64,000 bases of DNA from Tatumella sp. JGM91 (GTDB lineage: Bacteria; Pseudomonadota; Gammaproteobacteria; Enterobacterales; Enterobacteriaceae), in NCBI RefSeq assembly GCF_018257575.1, contig NZ_JAERJP010000011.1:124001-188000 (forward strand). The letters run 5' to 3'. The translations under genes were made by a program, and so were the position numbers. The notes beneath the pieces were generated by a model. It was not told the origin of the DNA, did not search any database, and worked only from the letters and a program-made list of their open reading frames with translations. Position 1 is the stretch's first letter. Every line of letters begins with the position of its first letter. Of the stretch, positions 53,552 to 62,441 are shown piece after piece.

Positions 53552-54621
53552 TGGGGATTATCGAACGTTACCTGATCCGTTATCTGTTCTTCGGTTGTGC
53601 GGCTTCAGCGGCTCTGTTGTTGCCGGTTTTTTCCACGTTTAATCTGATGAGTCAGCTGGAGGATGTCACTGCCAGCGGCTATCGCTGGCCGCAGGCTCTG
53701 CTGGTGGTGGTTATGACGGTGCCGCGCACCCTGGTCGATATCGGCCCGTTTATTGCCTTACTCGGTGGTATTACCGGACTCGGGCTGCTGGCAAAAAACC
53801 AGCAACTGACGGCGATGCGCAGTGCAGGACTTTCTGTCTGCGCCCTTGGCCGGGTGATGCTATTGGCGGGGGCGATGGCGGCCGTGATATCTGCGGCGGT
53901 CGATCAGTGGATTGCTGCACCTCTGCAGCAACAGGCGCTGGTGATCAAAGCACGCGCTCAGACCGATCTGCCGGAGGGTAAAAATACCTTATGGGCGCGG
54001 CGAAATAATCAATTTGTTACCCTCAGATATCCGGATGCAGCCGGTGAGCCGTTTGATATTGAGATTTTCATCTACAATCCGGACTTCACCCTTAACCGCT
54101 ACTGCTATGCCCGTACCGCAACCCCTGAAAAAAATGGTTTCTGGACCTTGCATCAGGTCACCCGGAAACAATGGCGGCAGGGACAGGAAACCCTGAGCAG
54201 CCTTGAACAGACAGCGTGGCAACCGATACTCCCGGCGGCGCGTTTGCCGGATCTGATACAGCCTCCGGACAGTTTCTCAGTACAGCAGTTATGGCACTAT
54301 ATTGGTTATCTGCAATCCTCCGGACAACCGGACAACCAGTACCGGATTAGTTTATGGAAAAAAGCAGGACAGCCAGTGCTGATGGTGGCGATGCTGTTAC
54401 TGGCCGTTCCTTTCACTCTGAATGCACCCCGCGCCTCGGCAGGAGGGCGGCTGGCTGTCGGGGTCATTACCGGATTGCTGACCTATATCAGTTACCAGGT
54501 GGTACTGAGCCTCGGGTTACTGCTGTCATTCAACCCGCTGCTGACGGCACTGTTACTGCCTCTGAGTCTCCTGTTGCTGGCACTGATACTGCTGCGGCGT
54601 TTTGACCGGCACCATCAGTAA
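53551..54621 (+). CDS. LptG-like permease of an LPS-export-type ABC transporter
   Basis: Partner of the preceding gene, overlapping it by one base (TGATG). The 356 residues start MGIIERYLIRYLFFG, include the LptF/G segment LLAKNQQLTAMRSAGLSVCALGRVM (about 90-114) and a periplasmic domain, and end with three helices. E. coli LptG has 360 residues. Together with LptF-like it can form the membrane half of an ABC extractor that lifts a lipid from the inner membrane toward a periplasmic bridge. No lptA/C/D-like gene is seen, so a bridge would have to be shared with LPS. Confidence 0.83.
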   Translation: MGIIERYLIRYLFFGCAASAALLLPVFSTFNLMSQLEDVTASGYRWPQALLVVVMTVPRTLVDIGPFIALLGGITGLGLLAKNQQLTAMRSAGLSVCALGRVMLLAGAMAAVISAAVDQWIAAPLQQQALVIKARAQTDLPEGKNTLWARRNNQFVTLRYPDAAGEPFDIEIFIYNPDFTLNRYCYARTATPEKNGFWTLHQVTRKQWRQGQETLSSLEQTAWQPILPAARLPDLIQPPDSFSVQQLWHYIGYLQSSGQPDNQYRISLWKKAGQPVLMVAMLLLAVPFTLNAPRASAGGRLAVGVITGLLTYISYQVVLSLGLLLSFNPLLTALLLPLSLLLLALILLRRFDRHHQ

Positions 54622-54924
54622 CCGGCGGGGAGCGGCGCGCCCTGTCCCTGCGCGGGCATTTTCCCTGGAAGGGTTAAGCGACACAAAAATATACATAATC
54701 AAACATTTTTCCTGTGCTGCTGCCCGCCTGGTGCAATACGCGGTTCAGACGGGTTCCCACTGCAGCAACACAGCCTGTCAGGCTGAGCCGTTAATTGACA
54801 GTTGCGCAAAAGGTGCCTAGCTTTAGCTGCTGTATGGTGATGGCGTGACCGGCAGCATATTGCCGAAACAGACCCGGTAGTTGCTGCCAGTGACAGAGGT
54901 TTCCTGAAAGCGGGTTAATCCGGT
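54622..54924. other. Intergenic, end of the export operon
   Basis: No gene is supported. TTGACAGTTGCGCAAAAG near 54795 contains a -35-like TTGACA for the next gene, without a clear -10. No strong terminator is visible. Confidence 0.4.
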
Positions 54925-56271
54925 ATGGTGAATCTAAACAAATTCAGACAGGGGCCGCAGACGAAAGCACGGGTACTGGCATTTTTCAATATCAGGCCTG
55001 AAGAGTGGCAGCCTTTGCTCTGGTGTATGGCTTATATCTTCTGCCTGTTATGTTCCTACTATATTTTACGGCCAGTCAGAGACACGCTGGGTGTTGAAGG
55101 AGGAGTGCATAACCTGCAATGGTTATTCACTGCCACATTACTCTGTATGCTGGTGCTGAATATTCCCTTTTCGGCGTTATCCCGTTCGGTTCCGCGGCAG
55201 CGTCTTATCCCGCTGATTTATTACTTTTTTGTCATTAATTTACTGATTTTTGCTGCACTGATGTACTGGTTACCGGCCGGTGAACGGGTGTGGGCGGGGC
55301 GGTTGTTTTTTGTCTGGGTGTCTGTATTTAACCTGTATGCGGTTTCCGTATTCTGGGTGCTGGTGTCGGATTTATTCAGTACCGAGCGTGCCGGACGGTT
55401 GTTTGCCCTGATGGCAGCCGGTGCCACTGTCGGTGCTATCGGGGGCTCTTTTCTGACAACCCTGTTTGCCCGTCTGCTGAATATCAGCGGACTATTGCTG
55501 TGTTCGGCACTGCTGTTGTTATGCGCCATATTTTGTGTACGGCGGTTAATTCATCATTCCTGCGGGCTGAGCCGATCCGCTGCGACTGATACCTCAGTCA
55601 GTCGCGACAATGACGCCCCGGCCCTCGGCGGCAGTATTTTTGCCGGTATCACACATACTTTCCGTTCGCCGTACCTCAGGAATATCTGTCTGTATATGTT
55701 GTTGTTTTCCACGACATCGACCCTGTTGTATTTTCGGCAGGCGGATTTGGTCAGACATGCGTTTAACAGTGAAGATGCCCGCACCACTTTCTTTGCAGCC
55801 ACCGACCTCGCGGTCAATATCCTGACACTACTGACCCAGGTTTTTATCGCCAGCCGGTTGCTTAACCGTTATGGCACGGCTCTGGTGCTCTGTTTTCTGC
55901 CGGTTCTGACCATCATCGGTTTTTTATCGTTATCTCTGTGGCCGACCCTGCTGGCGGTCATGCTGTTCAGCATATTCCGCCGTGCCGGGAATTTTGCCCT
56001 GGCCCGGCCGGCGCGTGAGGTGTTGTTTACCGTGTTACAACGGGAAGATAAATACAAAGCGAAAAGTTTTATTGATACGGCTGTGTACCGGGCGGGTGAT
56101 CAGGTGGGTGCCTGGAGCTGGGCGGCGATGGGGGCCATCGGTATACCGGTGGCTCTGATGGCGTGGGTGGCAGTGCCTCTGTCATTACTGTGGTGGGTTA
56201 ACAGTTTATGGCTGGGACGCAGACAGCGGGTGATTGCTGATCACCATCGCCGGCAGCCTGAACAGTACTGA
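54925..56271 (+). CDS. ATP/ADP-translocase-like (TLC/NTT) membrane protein
   Basis: Twelve-helix transporter of 448 residues, related to nucleotide transporters of intracellular bacteria but in the MFS-like branch common in free-living proteobacteria. Features are the N-terminal YYILRPVRDTLGVEGG, VLVSDLFSTERAGRLFALMAAGATVGAIGGS and FRRAGNFALARPAREVLFTVL with a KYKAKSFIDTAVYRAGDQ motif. Nucleotide exchange is not demonstrated for this branch. It follows the lptG-like gene after 303 bases and may or may not belong to the sphingolipid system. Confidence 0.75.
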   Translation: MVNLNKFRQGPQTKARVLAFFNIRPEEWQPLLWCMAYIFCLLCSYYILRPVRDTLGVEGGVHNLQWLFTATLLCMLVLNIPFSALSRSVPRQRLIPLIYYFFVINLLIFAALMYWLPAGERVWAGRLFFVWVSVFNLYAVSVFWVLVSDLFSTERAGRLFALMAAGATVGAIGGSFLTTLFARLLNISGLLLCSALLLLCAIFCVRRLIHHSCGLSRSAATDTSVSRDNDAPALGGSIFAGITHTFRSPYLRNICLYMLLFSTTSTLLYFRQADLVRHAFNSEDARTTFFAATDLAVNILTLLTQVFIASRLLNRYGTALVLCFLPVLTIIGFLSLSLWPTLLAVMLFSIFRRAGNFALARPAREVLFTVLQREDKYKAKSFIDTAVYRAGDQVGAWSWAAMGAIGIPVALMAWVAVPLSLLWWVNSLWLGRRQRVIADHHRRQPEQY

Positions 56272-56319
56272 TCAGCCCTGTTCAGACTCTCTGTCTGCCT
56301 GAGGGGTTAACCACAGAGG

Positions 56320-57051
56320 TCAGTACAGGGTAATCAGTTCCAGAGACGCTACCTGCTGTTGCCAGCGCTGAAACTGCTCTGCCTGTGCAGCCGTCAGTGG
56401 GGCACCGGTCACCAGTAACCATTTTTTATCGGGGAAAGTCACCGGGGCCGGGGTGGCAGCGGGCCGGGGAAGAACATCCAGCCGCAGACCTTTTCCGGTC
56501 CGTTTCAGCGCTTCGAGCCAGACTTCACAAGGGTCTGCCAGCAGCCAGCCGCCGATCAGAATATTATCGCCCGCGACTTTTTTATCACCCTCCAGACAAA
56601 AAGAAGTGTAGGCAATAATAATACCGTCGAGGATTTCCCGCAGGGTGAGCATGGCCGGAATGTTGGCGGAGAGTTGACTGCGCAGCGGGCGCAGAACCTC
56701 AGTCACCAGTTCCGGCCGCGGATATTCGCGGCCAGCGTCATAAACTATCTGGCGCAGTGCATCGATTTTTCCCTCTTTCAGGCGTTGCAGCATCTTTTCC
56801 TGCAGGGACAGCCAGTTATTGGTCAGGCCGGTTTCCGGGCGGCTAAGCAGGGGTTTTACCTGACTGACCGGTACCCCTTTTCTTAGCCAGTCGAGAATTT
56901 TCAGGGCCAGCCGGACATCATCATCTGTGTACAGGCGGTGCCCGCCTTCGGTCCTCTGCGGGGTCAGTAAGCCATAACGACGCTGCCAGGCGCGCAGCGT
57001 GGTCGCATTTATCCCGCACAGCCGGGAAAATTCACCAATCGAGTAAAACAT
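56320..57051 (-). CDS. mlrA: MlrA, MerR-family regulator
   Basis: Regulator of 243 residues, the same length as E. coli MlrA, which activates csgD and thus curli and biofilm formation. The MerR helix-turn-helix (about 1-70) reads YSIGEFSRLCGINATTLRAWQRRYGLLTPQRTEGGHRLYTDDDV. The C-terminal part (about 75-243) is the MlrA-type B12-like domain without the metal/drug cysteines of MerR. A sigma-S-like -10 element (CATACTTT at 57080-57073) about 22 bases upstream fits stationary-phase expression. It converges with the TLC-like gene. Confidence 0.9.
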   Translation of the reverse strand: MFYSIGEFSRLCGINATTLRAWQRRYGLLTPQRTEGGHRLYTDDDVRLALKILDWLRKGVPVSQVKPLLSRPETGLTNNWLSLQEKMLQRLKEGKIDALRQIVYDAGREYPRPELVTEVLRPLRSQLSANIPAMLTLREILDGIIIAYTSFCLEGDKKVAGDNILIGGWLLADPCEVWLEALKRTGKGLRLDVLPRPAATPAPVTFPDKKWLLVTGAPLTAAQAEQFQRWQQQVASLELITLY

Positions 57052-57072
57052 GCAGTACGCCGGTTAAAAAAT

Positions 57073-57080
57073 AAAGTATG
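57073..57080 (-). promoter_or_regulatory. Sigma-S-like -10 element of mlrA
   Basis: The minus strand reads CATACTTT 22 bases before the mlrA start. It overlaps a small inverted repeat AGTAT-N5-ATACT (57075-57089). mlrA is RpoS-dependent in E. coli. The remainder of 57052-57400 shows no gene. Confidence 0.45.
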
Positions 57081-57400
57081 TAATATACTACGAAATTTAT
57101 CTGTTCTGTTAGCCGCTGCAGGGCAACCGGCCAGTGACTAATCAGTTTTTCATCGACGCAGTGACTGGCGAAAAAAACCGCCACCAGCCGGTTGCCGGTG
57201 CGGTAATCGTTTTTCCCGGGACCTGACCAATTACCCGCAGAATATATCCGGATCTGAAAAATTCTCGATCCGGATCAATATATTATTCCCGGCGGGCAGT
57301 AACCTGTGGCGCTTACATAGTGTGTTCGGAAATGGTGGTTTCAGGTGGTGACTTTCATCTCCGGACAGGATAAGCATTCTGTTTAACCAAAGGCTAAGAT

Positions 57401-57910
57401 GTGTTGATTCGCAGTGCCAGACCTTCCGATGCAGAGCCGCTGTCTCTGTTAGCAGAACGTACCTTCCGGGATACTTTTCAGGACGGTAATACAGCACAAG
57501 ATATGGAACTTCATTGCCGGGAAAGTTACGGTAAAGCAATTCAGCTCAGGGAAATCCAGACCCCCGGCCAGGTCACTCTGGTCTGTGAAGATCACGGAGA
57601 GCTGGCCGGATATGCCCGGCTGCGGTGGGAAGAGTTTCCGGCCTGTATCAATAGCCAGCAAGCGGGTGAAATTCTGTGTTTGTATATGGATAAGCAGTAT
57701 CATGGTAGCGGCCTGGCCCATGACCTGATGCGCGCCTGCCTGCGGGAACTTGAGCAGAAAGGTTCAGATATTGCCTGGCTTGGTGTATGGGAGCATAACC
57801 CGCGAGCGATCAGTTTTTATAAAAAATTCGGCTTTACTGAAGCAGGCGAACATATTTTTCAGGTTGGTTCAGATCCCCAACGGGATATTATTATGATGCG
57901 AACACTGTAG
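57401..57910 (+). CDS. GNAT-family N-acetyltransferase
   Basis: Acetyl-CoA-dependent acetyltransferase of 169 residues. GTG start with AAAGG 8 bases upstream. Motif A is LCLYMDKQYHGSGLAHDLMRACL (about 95-117), with the pyrophosphate loop reading QYHGSG rather than the classic Q/RxxGxG/A spacing; motif B is FYKKFGFTEAGEHIF. The family acetylates small amines or protein N-termini; the substrate is open. It stands alone and converges with the PTS operon. Confidence 0.85.
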   Translation: MLIRSARPSDAEPLSLLAERTFRDTFQDGNTAQDMELHCRESYGKAIQLREIQTPGQVTLVCEDHGELAGYARLRWEEFPACINSQQAGEILCLYMDKQYHGSGLAHDLMRACLRELEQKGSDIAWLGVWEHNPRAISFYKKFGFTEAGEHIFQVGSDPQRDIIMMRTL

Positions 57911-58102
57911 CCGGGAACGCTGACGATCATTGCCTGACTTTGCAGAAAATATGACCGGGGGCAGGGGAGAGCGCCTTGCCACCCGGTGTAACTGTATTTT
58001 CAGCGAGGCGTTGAGCTGTGGAGATGATATAAGTCTGCGTGAGCAGAGATCAGACTGTTTTTTATCCCATAGCAAAAAACGCCATATCAGGTGTCAATAT
58101 CA

Positions 58103-59209
58103 TCAGCTTATTTTTATATCATCCATATGGATATCCTCTTCTTCAGAACTATCATCTGTCATAACGTCACGCGGCACGTTTTTCTTGATAATGGCATAGA
58201 CGACACCAGTGACAAGGATATTGACCAGTAATGCCATAACACCTGCCATAGGTTGTGACATGGTAGGTATCATCAAAACCCCGCCAAAGGGTACTGTTGC
58301 ATCAGCACCATATACCATCGTGATAGCGCCACCACAGGCACCGCCGATGGCTGCGGCAGAAACACCGCGAACAATATCATTCATCACTATAGGTATGGAC
58401 CCTTCGACAATATTCACAATGCCCATCGGAACTGCCGATTTTAATGTTTCGATTTCTGCGTTGTTATAAATATTTTTACGCAGCAGCCGGGCAATAAAAT
58501 AAGCGAGTCCGAAACCAACAGGTGTTGCTGTATTAACCAACTGCAGGGCAGTAATGGGCTCATTGATGCCCTGAGCCTGGAGTGTCAGAACGAAGGCAAA
58601 ACAGGTTTTATTGATCGGGCCGCCAAAGTCGACAATACACAAAGCACCAATAACCGCACCCAGAACCAGATTAGAGGAAGTCCCCATATTTCGCAGCAAA
58701 GATGTCAGAGCATCGGTAAAAATACCAATAGGTGTTCCTATAATATACAGCATGACCAGACAGCTGATAACCGATGCGAAAAAAGGCACAATCAGTGTCG
58801 GCATTAAACCACGGGCCCAGTCCGGGACTTTCACATTTTTAATAATCGTAACTGCTATATATCCGGCAATGTAGCCGCCGATCATACCACCGATAAACCC
58901 CGCACTAATCTCATTCGCGGCCAGTCCTGTGACAAAACCCGGCGCAATACCGGGTTTACCGGCGATAGAGCCGGAAATCCCGATAGCGATAACCACCGGT
59001 AAAAGTCCCAGCGCCCTGGCGCCCAGGGTGGCAAAAGCCTGCCATAAATCAAACTGGCCCGGCAATAAAGTCTGCTGAACAGTTCCTCCGAGGCCCATCC
59101 CGATCGCAATAATAAAGCCGGAACCGCAGACAATGGGAATTAAAAAGGAGATAGCCGTCAGCAGATGGCCTTTAGGGTTCGCTGCTTTCCATATTTTTTT
59201 TATACTCAT
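58103..59209 (-). CDS. Fructose-type PTS permease, EIIC
   Basis: Last gene of the six-gene PTS operon. The 368 residues form the EIIC domain only, with about nine helices and the family motifs GGPINKTCFAF (substrate region) and NIVEGSIPIVMNDIVRG. It pairs with the separate EIIB encoded just upstream. The C-terminus ends in an acidic tail (TDDSSEEEDIHMDDIKIS), unusual for the family. Confidence 0.88.
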   Translation of the reverse strand: MSIKKIWKAANPKGHLLTAISFLIPIVCGSGFIIAIGMGLGGTVQQTLLPGQFDLWQAFATLGARALGLLPVVIAIGISGSIAGKPGIAPGFVTGLAANEISAGFIGGMIGGYIAGYIAVTIIKNVKVPDWARGLMPTLIVPFFASVISCLVMLYIIGTPIGIFTDALTSLLRNMGTSSNLVLGAVIGALCIVDFGGPINKTCFAFVLTLQAQGINEPITALQLVNTATPVGFGLAYFIARLLRKNIYNNAEIETLKSAVPMGIVNIVEGSIPIVMNDIVRGVSAAAIGGACGGAITMVYGADATVPFGGVLMIPTMSQPMAGVMALLVNILVTGVVYAIIKKNVPRDVMTDDSSEEEDIHMDDIKIS

Positions 59210-59256
59210 AACTTACACCCTTTAATTTATATTGGGTAAGCATTAGTGAATAACTA

Positions 59257-59565
59257 TCAACTGACTAATGCACTGAGTTTTTCGATCAGTTTGTTCGGCG
59301 ATTTGACTGCGATTTCGGTGGAAACTTTAACGATTTTTTTCCCCGCGAAACGCTCTTCTCCGGAAATCTGCACGTCAGCAGCTAACAGCACGATATCTGC
59401 GCTGGCAATTTCATCAGCAGTCAGGGGATTTTCGATGCCAATGGTACCCTGGGTTTCGATCTTCACATTATGCCCGGCCTTTTTGGCGGCAATCTCAATC
59501 TTTTTCTGCGCAATATAGGTATGTGCAATGCCTACGGTACAAGCAGTAACGCCTACAATATTCAT
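59257..59565 (-). CDS. Fructose-type PTS EIIB
   Basis: Cytoplasmic phosphocarrier of 102 residues with the active cysteine Cys9 in GVTACTVGIAHTYIAQ. It receives phosphate from EIIA and passes it to the sugar in EIIC. The gene lies 47 bases upstream of the EIIC gene. Confidence 0.92.
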   Translation of the reverse strand: MNIVGVTACTVGIAHTYIAQKKIEIAAKKAGHNVKIETQGTIGIENPLTADEIASADIVLLAADVQISGEERFAGKKIVKVSTEIAVKSPNKLIEKLSALVS

Positions 59566-59647
59566 CGGTATTCTCCATAATGTTTCAATGTTTTTAACTT
59601 ATTGCATCACGGGCGAAATCCGCTGCCGGATAACATCAGCGGTGATG

Positions 59648-60106
59648 CTATTTATCTTCAGAATTAAATAACTGAATAATTTTTTTTGGTTCCGTTTCCT
59701 TAAGTAATCTGGATATGATTTCTTCATCGGCCAGTGAGGCTGAAACCTGTGCTAATAAACGGATATGGGCAGTGTTTTGATCTTCCGGGCGAACAGCAAA
59801 CAGGATAATACAGCGGACATCGCTGCCATCCATCGTTTCCCAGGGGATTTGTTGCCGGGTGCGTCCGATAGCCAGGGCAGTACGGGCGACTCCCGATGAT
59901 TTTCCATGCGGAATAGCAATATGATTTTCGAAACCGGTTGAACCCTGGGCTTCACGCAGCCATACATCGCGGATAAATTCATCTTTGTTAATTATGGCAC
60001 CATCCCTGACTAACATATTTGTAAGTTCTTCGATGGCTTGCTGTTTGGTTGTGGCCATCATCTCTGAACAGATATTATTGACAGAAAGCACTTCGGAAAT
60101 ATCCAT
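59648..60106 (-). CDS. Fructose/mannitol-type PTS EIIA
   Basis: Phosphocarrier of 152 residues with the phospho-histidine His67 in FENHIAIPHGKSSGVAR. It is the only EIIA of the operon, so it probably serves both the fructose-type EIIB and the ascorbate-type EIIB; the EIIA domains for the two classes belong to the same superfamily. Confidence 0.92.
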   Translation of the reverse strand: MDISEVLSVNNICSEMMATTKQQAIEELTNMLVRDGAIINKDEFIRDVWLREAQGSTGFENHIAIPHGKSSGVARTALAIGRTRQQIPWETMDGSDVRCIILFAVRPEDQNTAHIRLLAQVSASLADEEIISRLLKETEPKKIIQLFNSEDK

Positions 60107-60181
60107 AACTTACCTTCTTTACTAATGGGTGATAGTTAATTACCGTATATACACCATGACCTGAATATATTTCCTGTGGTG

Positions 60182-60859
60182 TCAGTGGTCAGTCTGGTTT
60201 CGGAATATATCCAGCATTCTATCCCATGCCAGCCCGATATCTGAATGCAAAGAAAACAGGCCGGAGGTTCCAACGATATATACATCCACCCCTGATGTTG
60301 CGATCCTGGCGAATGTTTTTTCATTACATGACCCGTCAATTTCAGTCAGGTAGTGGTAATTATTATTCTCACGCATACTGATGAGTTTTTTTATTTTTCT
60401 CAGTGACTGCGGGATGAATTTCTGGCCTGCGTAACCGGGGTCTACGGACATCACAGTCACTTTGTCCAGCAGGTGTGCATATTCACTAATACTTTCTGCC
60501 GGAGTCGCCGGGTTAAGCACCACACCACATTTTCTGCCGGCATCTTTAATCAGATTAAGCAGTCGAAATATTTTGTTATTCGCCGTCTCCGGGTGGAAGC
60601 TGATAATGTCAGCGCCGGCATTCAGACACAGGGGAATAATATCTTCCGGATGGTTAACCATCAGATGGACATCAATAGGGACTGTAGTGATTTTTTTCAG
60701 ATTCTCAATAAAGAAAGGGGAGAGGGTGATATTACGGACATAGTTACCATCCATAATATCGACATGATAAAAATCGGCTTTGTTATTCATTGCAAGGATC
60801 TGTTCTCTGAACTGTGTCAGGTCCATACACATTAATGAAGGTGAAAATTTTGCATGCAT
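60182..60859 (-). CDS. AlsE-like ketose-phosphate 3-epimerase
   Basis: TIM-barrel epimerase of 225 residues, closer to E. coli AlsE (allulose-6-phosphate 3-epimerase) than to Rpe. Shared stretches are KFSPSLMCMDLTQFREQI, DFYHVDIMDGNYV, LTLSPFF, DVHLMV, KVTVMSVDPGYAGQKFIPQ and DGSCNEKTF, holding the metal ligands His, Asp, His and Asp. In the operon it would turn a ketose phosphate made by the PTS into fructose 6-phosphate or a pentulose phosphate. Confidence 0.88.
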   Translation of the reverse strand: MHAKFSPSLMCMDLTQFREQILAMNNKADFYHVDIMDGNYVRNITLSPFFIENLKKITTVPIDVHLMVNHPEDIIPLCLNAGADIISFHPETANNKIFRLLNLIKDAGRKCGVVLNPATPAESISEYAHLLDKVTVMSVDPGYAGQKFIPQSLRKIKKLISMRENNNYHYLTEIDGSCNEKTFARIATSGVDVYIVGTSGLFSLHSDIGLAWDRMLDIFRNQTDH

Positions 60860-60883
60860 AAATTGCCTCCCGTATAAAATGAG

Positions 60884-62146
60884 TTAGTTAAAAATTGTCA
60901 TAATATGACTCAGGATAATCCCGATAATGCCGAAATCAGCATCACCAAAGGTGGTGGAGCTCAGCCCCATATTGCCCATCATCGGTAACAGAATGGCTGG
61001 CAGGAACGAAATCAGCAGGCCGTGGGAAAAAGAGCCGGCCACTGCACCGCGGCGCCCGCCAGTGATGTTGCCGTAAACCCCCGCCGTTGCACCGCAAAAA
61101 AAATGCGGAACCAGCCCGGGGACGATGACACTCAGACCGAACAGCGGGCAGAGAAACATACTTACCAGCCCTGCAGAAAAACTGGACAGAAATCCGACGA
61201 TGACTGCATTGGGGGCAAAAGGGAAAACGGTCGGACAGTCCAGCGCGGGTTTTGCATTTTTCACTAATTTGTCAGCAATACCTTTAAACGCCGGTACAAT
61301 TTCAGCTATCACCATACGTACGCCTGCCAGAATGATATAGACGCCAGCGGCAAAAGTAAGGGACTGAATAACGGCGAAGATAATATAGTTCTGACCTGCG
61401 CTCAGGGTTTCTTCAACAAAGGATTTACCCGCAACGGTCACTAACACCAGAAAAAGGGCCATCATGGTGAGTGCTATTGCGACAGACGAGTCTCGCAGGA
61501 AGTTCAGGGAGTCAGGAACCTTAACCTCTTCAATCGAAGGGCTTCCTTTCCCTGTGACTTTACCAATAAGGGCGGCGAGCAGGTAGCCGGCTGAGCCAAA
61601 ATGCCCCAATGCGAGGTCGTCAGAGTGAGTAATTTTCCGGGTAAAGGGCTGTAGAATGGCCGGTGAAATAACCATCATTGCGCCAAGAGTGATTGAGCCG
61701 GCTGCCACCACAATGGGAGCTGACAAACCTCCGGCAGATAAGACCACGGCCAGCATTGCAGCCATATAGAGCGTATGATGCCCGGTCAGGAAAATATATT
61801 TCAATGGTGTCAGGCGTGCGAGGAGGATATTGATAAGCATCCCTGATACCATAATCATGGCGGTAGCAGTACCGTAATCTTTCTGTGCCAGGACCGCCAT
61901 GGCATCAGTATTAGGAACGACGCCCTGAAGGTGGAAAGAGTGTTCAAATAACTGACTGAAGGTTGTTAATGTACTGGCGATGATACCTGCACCGGCAGTC
62001 AGAATAACAAAACCCATTATTGTTTTTAATGTACCGGCAATAATTTCAGAGATGGCTCTCTTTTGTAATAATAGTCCGGTCAGTGAAAACACGCCGACCA
62101 ATATCGCCGGTGTCCCTAACACATCGTAAATAAGGAACTGAAGCAT
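60884..62146 (-). CDS. Ascorbate-type PTS permease EIIC (UlaA/SgaT family)
   Basis: Inner-membrane EIIC of 420 residues, about eleven helices. It has family patterns such as LLQKRAISEIIAGTLKTIMGFVILTAGAGII and AVIVGFLSSFSAGLVSMFL. It lies between the frameshifted EIIB and the epimerase gene. The true sugar is unknown; UlaA relatives also carry non-ascorbate substrates. Confidence 0.88.
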   Translation of the reverse strand: MLQFLIYDVLGTPAILVGVFSLTGLLLQKRAISEIIAGTLKTIMGFVILTAGAGIIASTLTTFSQLFEHSFHLQGVVPNTDAMAVLAQKDYGTATAMIMVSGMLINILLARLTPLKYIFLTGHHTLYMAAMLAVVLSAGGLSAPIVVAAGSITLGAMMVISPAILQPFTRKITHSDDLALGHFGSAGYLLAALIGKVTGKGSPSIEEVKVPDSLNFLRDSSVAIALTMMALFLVLVTVAGKSFVEETLSAGQNYIIFAVIQSLTFAAGVYIILAGVRMVIAEIVPAFKGIADKLVKNAKPALDCPTVFPFAPNAVIVGFLSSFSAGLVSMFLCPLFGLSVIVPGLVPHFFCGATAGVYGNITGGRRGAVAGSFSHGLLISFLPAILLPMMGNMGLSSTTFGDADFGIIGIILSHIMTIFN

Positions 62147-62202
62147 AATATACTCCGCGAATCAGATGACGAGCCTTCAAATGTTTTCTTCCAGAATATC
62201 TG

Positions 62203-62441
62203 TTATTTTTTATTATCCAAAAGATTACTCAGCCCGAAGACCTTTGCAGAATGGCCACTGAGATGGCGGGCAATATCTTTTGCGCTGAGGATAATATCAG
62301 CCACTTCGCTTTTTGCAGAGCTGACATCTGTGTGGCTGACATCTGCCTGTCTGTTTGTCTCTCGCAGGATTTTTTTACATTCATTTCGACAATAAAGCTG
62401 CTGCCTGGTCCGTTACCACATACAATCAGTGCTTTATTCAT
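62203..62441 (-). pseudogene. Ascorbate/lactose-type PTS EIIB, frameshifted at A7
   Basis: The first gene of the operon starts at 62441 with MNKALIVCGNGPGSSFIVEMNVKK, the normal start of this EIIB type with active Cys8. At the run of seven A (plus-strand T at 62370-62376) the zero frame leaves the family and ends at a TGA at 62229-62231. One base back (-1), the frame continues as a normal EIIB (ILRETNRQADVSHTDVSSAK and on) to a TAA at 62203-62205, giving 79 residues. The run is a perfect A AAA AAA slippery heptamer in the zero frame, so -1 frameshifting or polymerase slippage could restore the protein; a real mutation or a sequencing error is equally possible. Confidence 0.85.

Noticed and set aside
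52484-54621. The essential lptFG pair of LPS export
   Set aside because: The usual neighbour pepA is missing, the genes overlap a ytfJ-like gene and sit in a sphingolipid block. This rests on context; a genome check would settle it.
54602-54820. Plus-strand frame of 72 codons behind the lptG-like gene
   Set aside because: It begins inside the lptG-like gene, lacks a ribosome site and has unrecognisable, low-quality composition.
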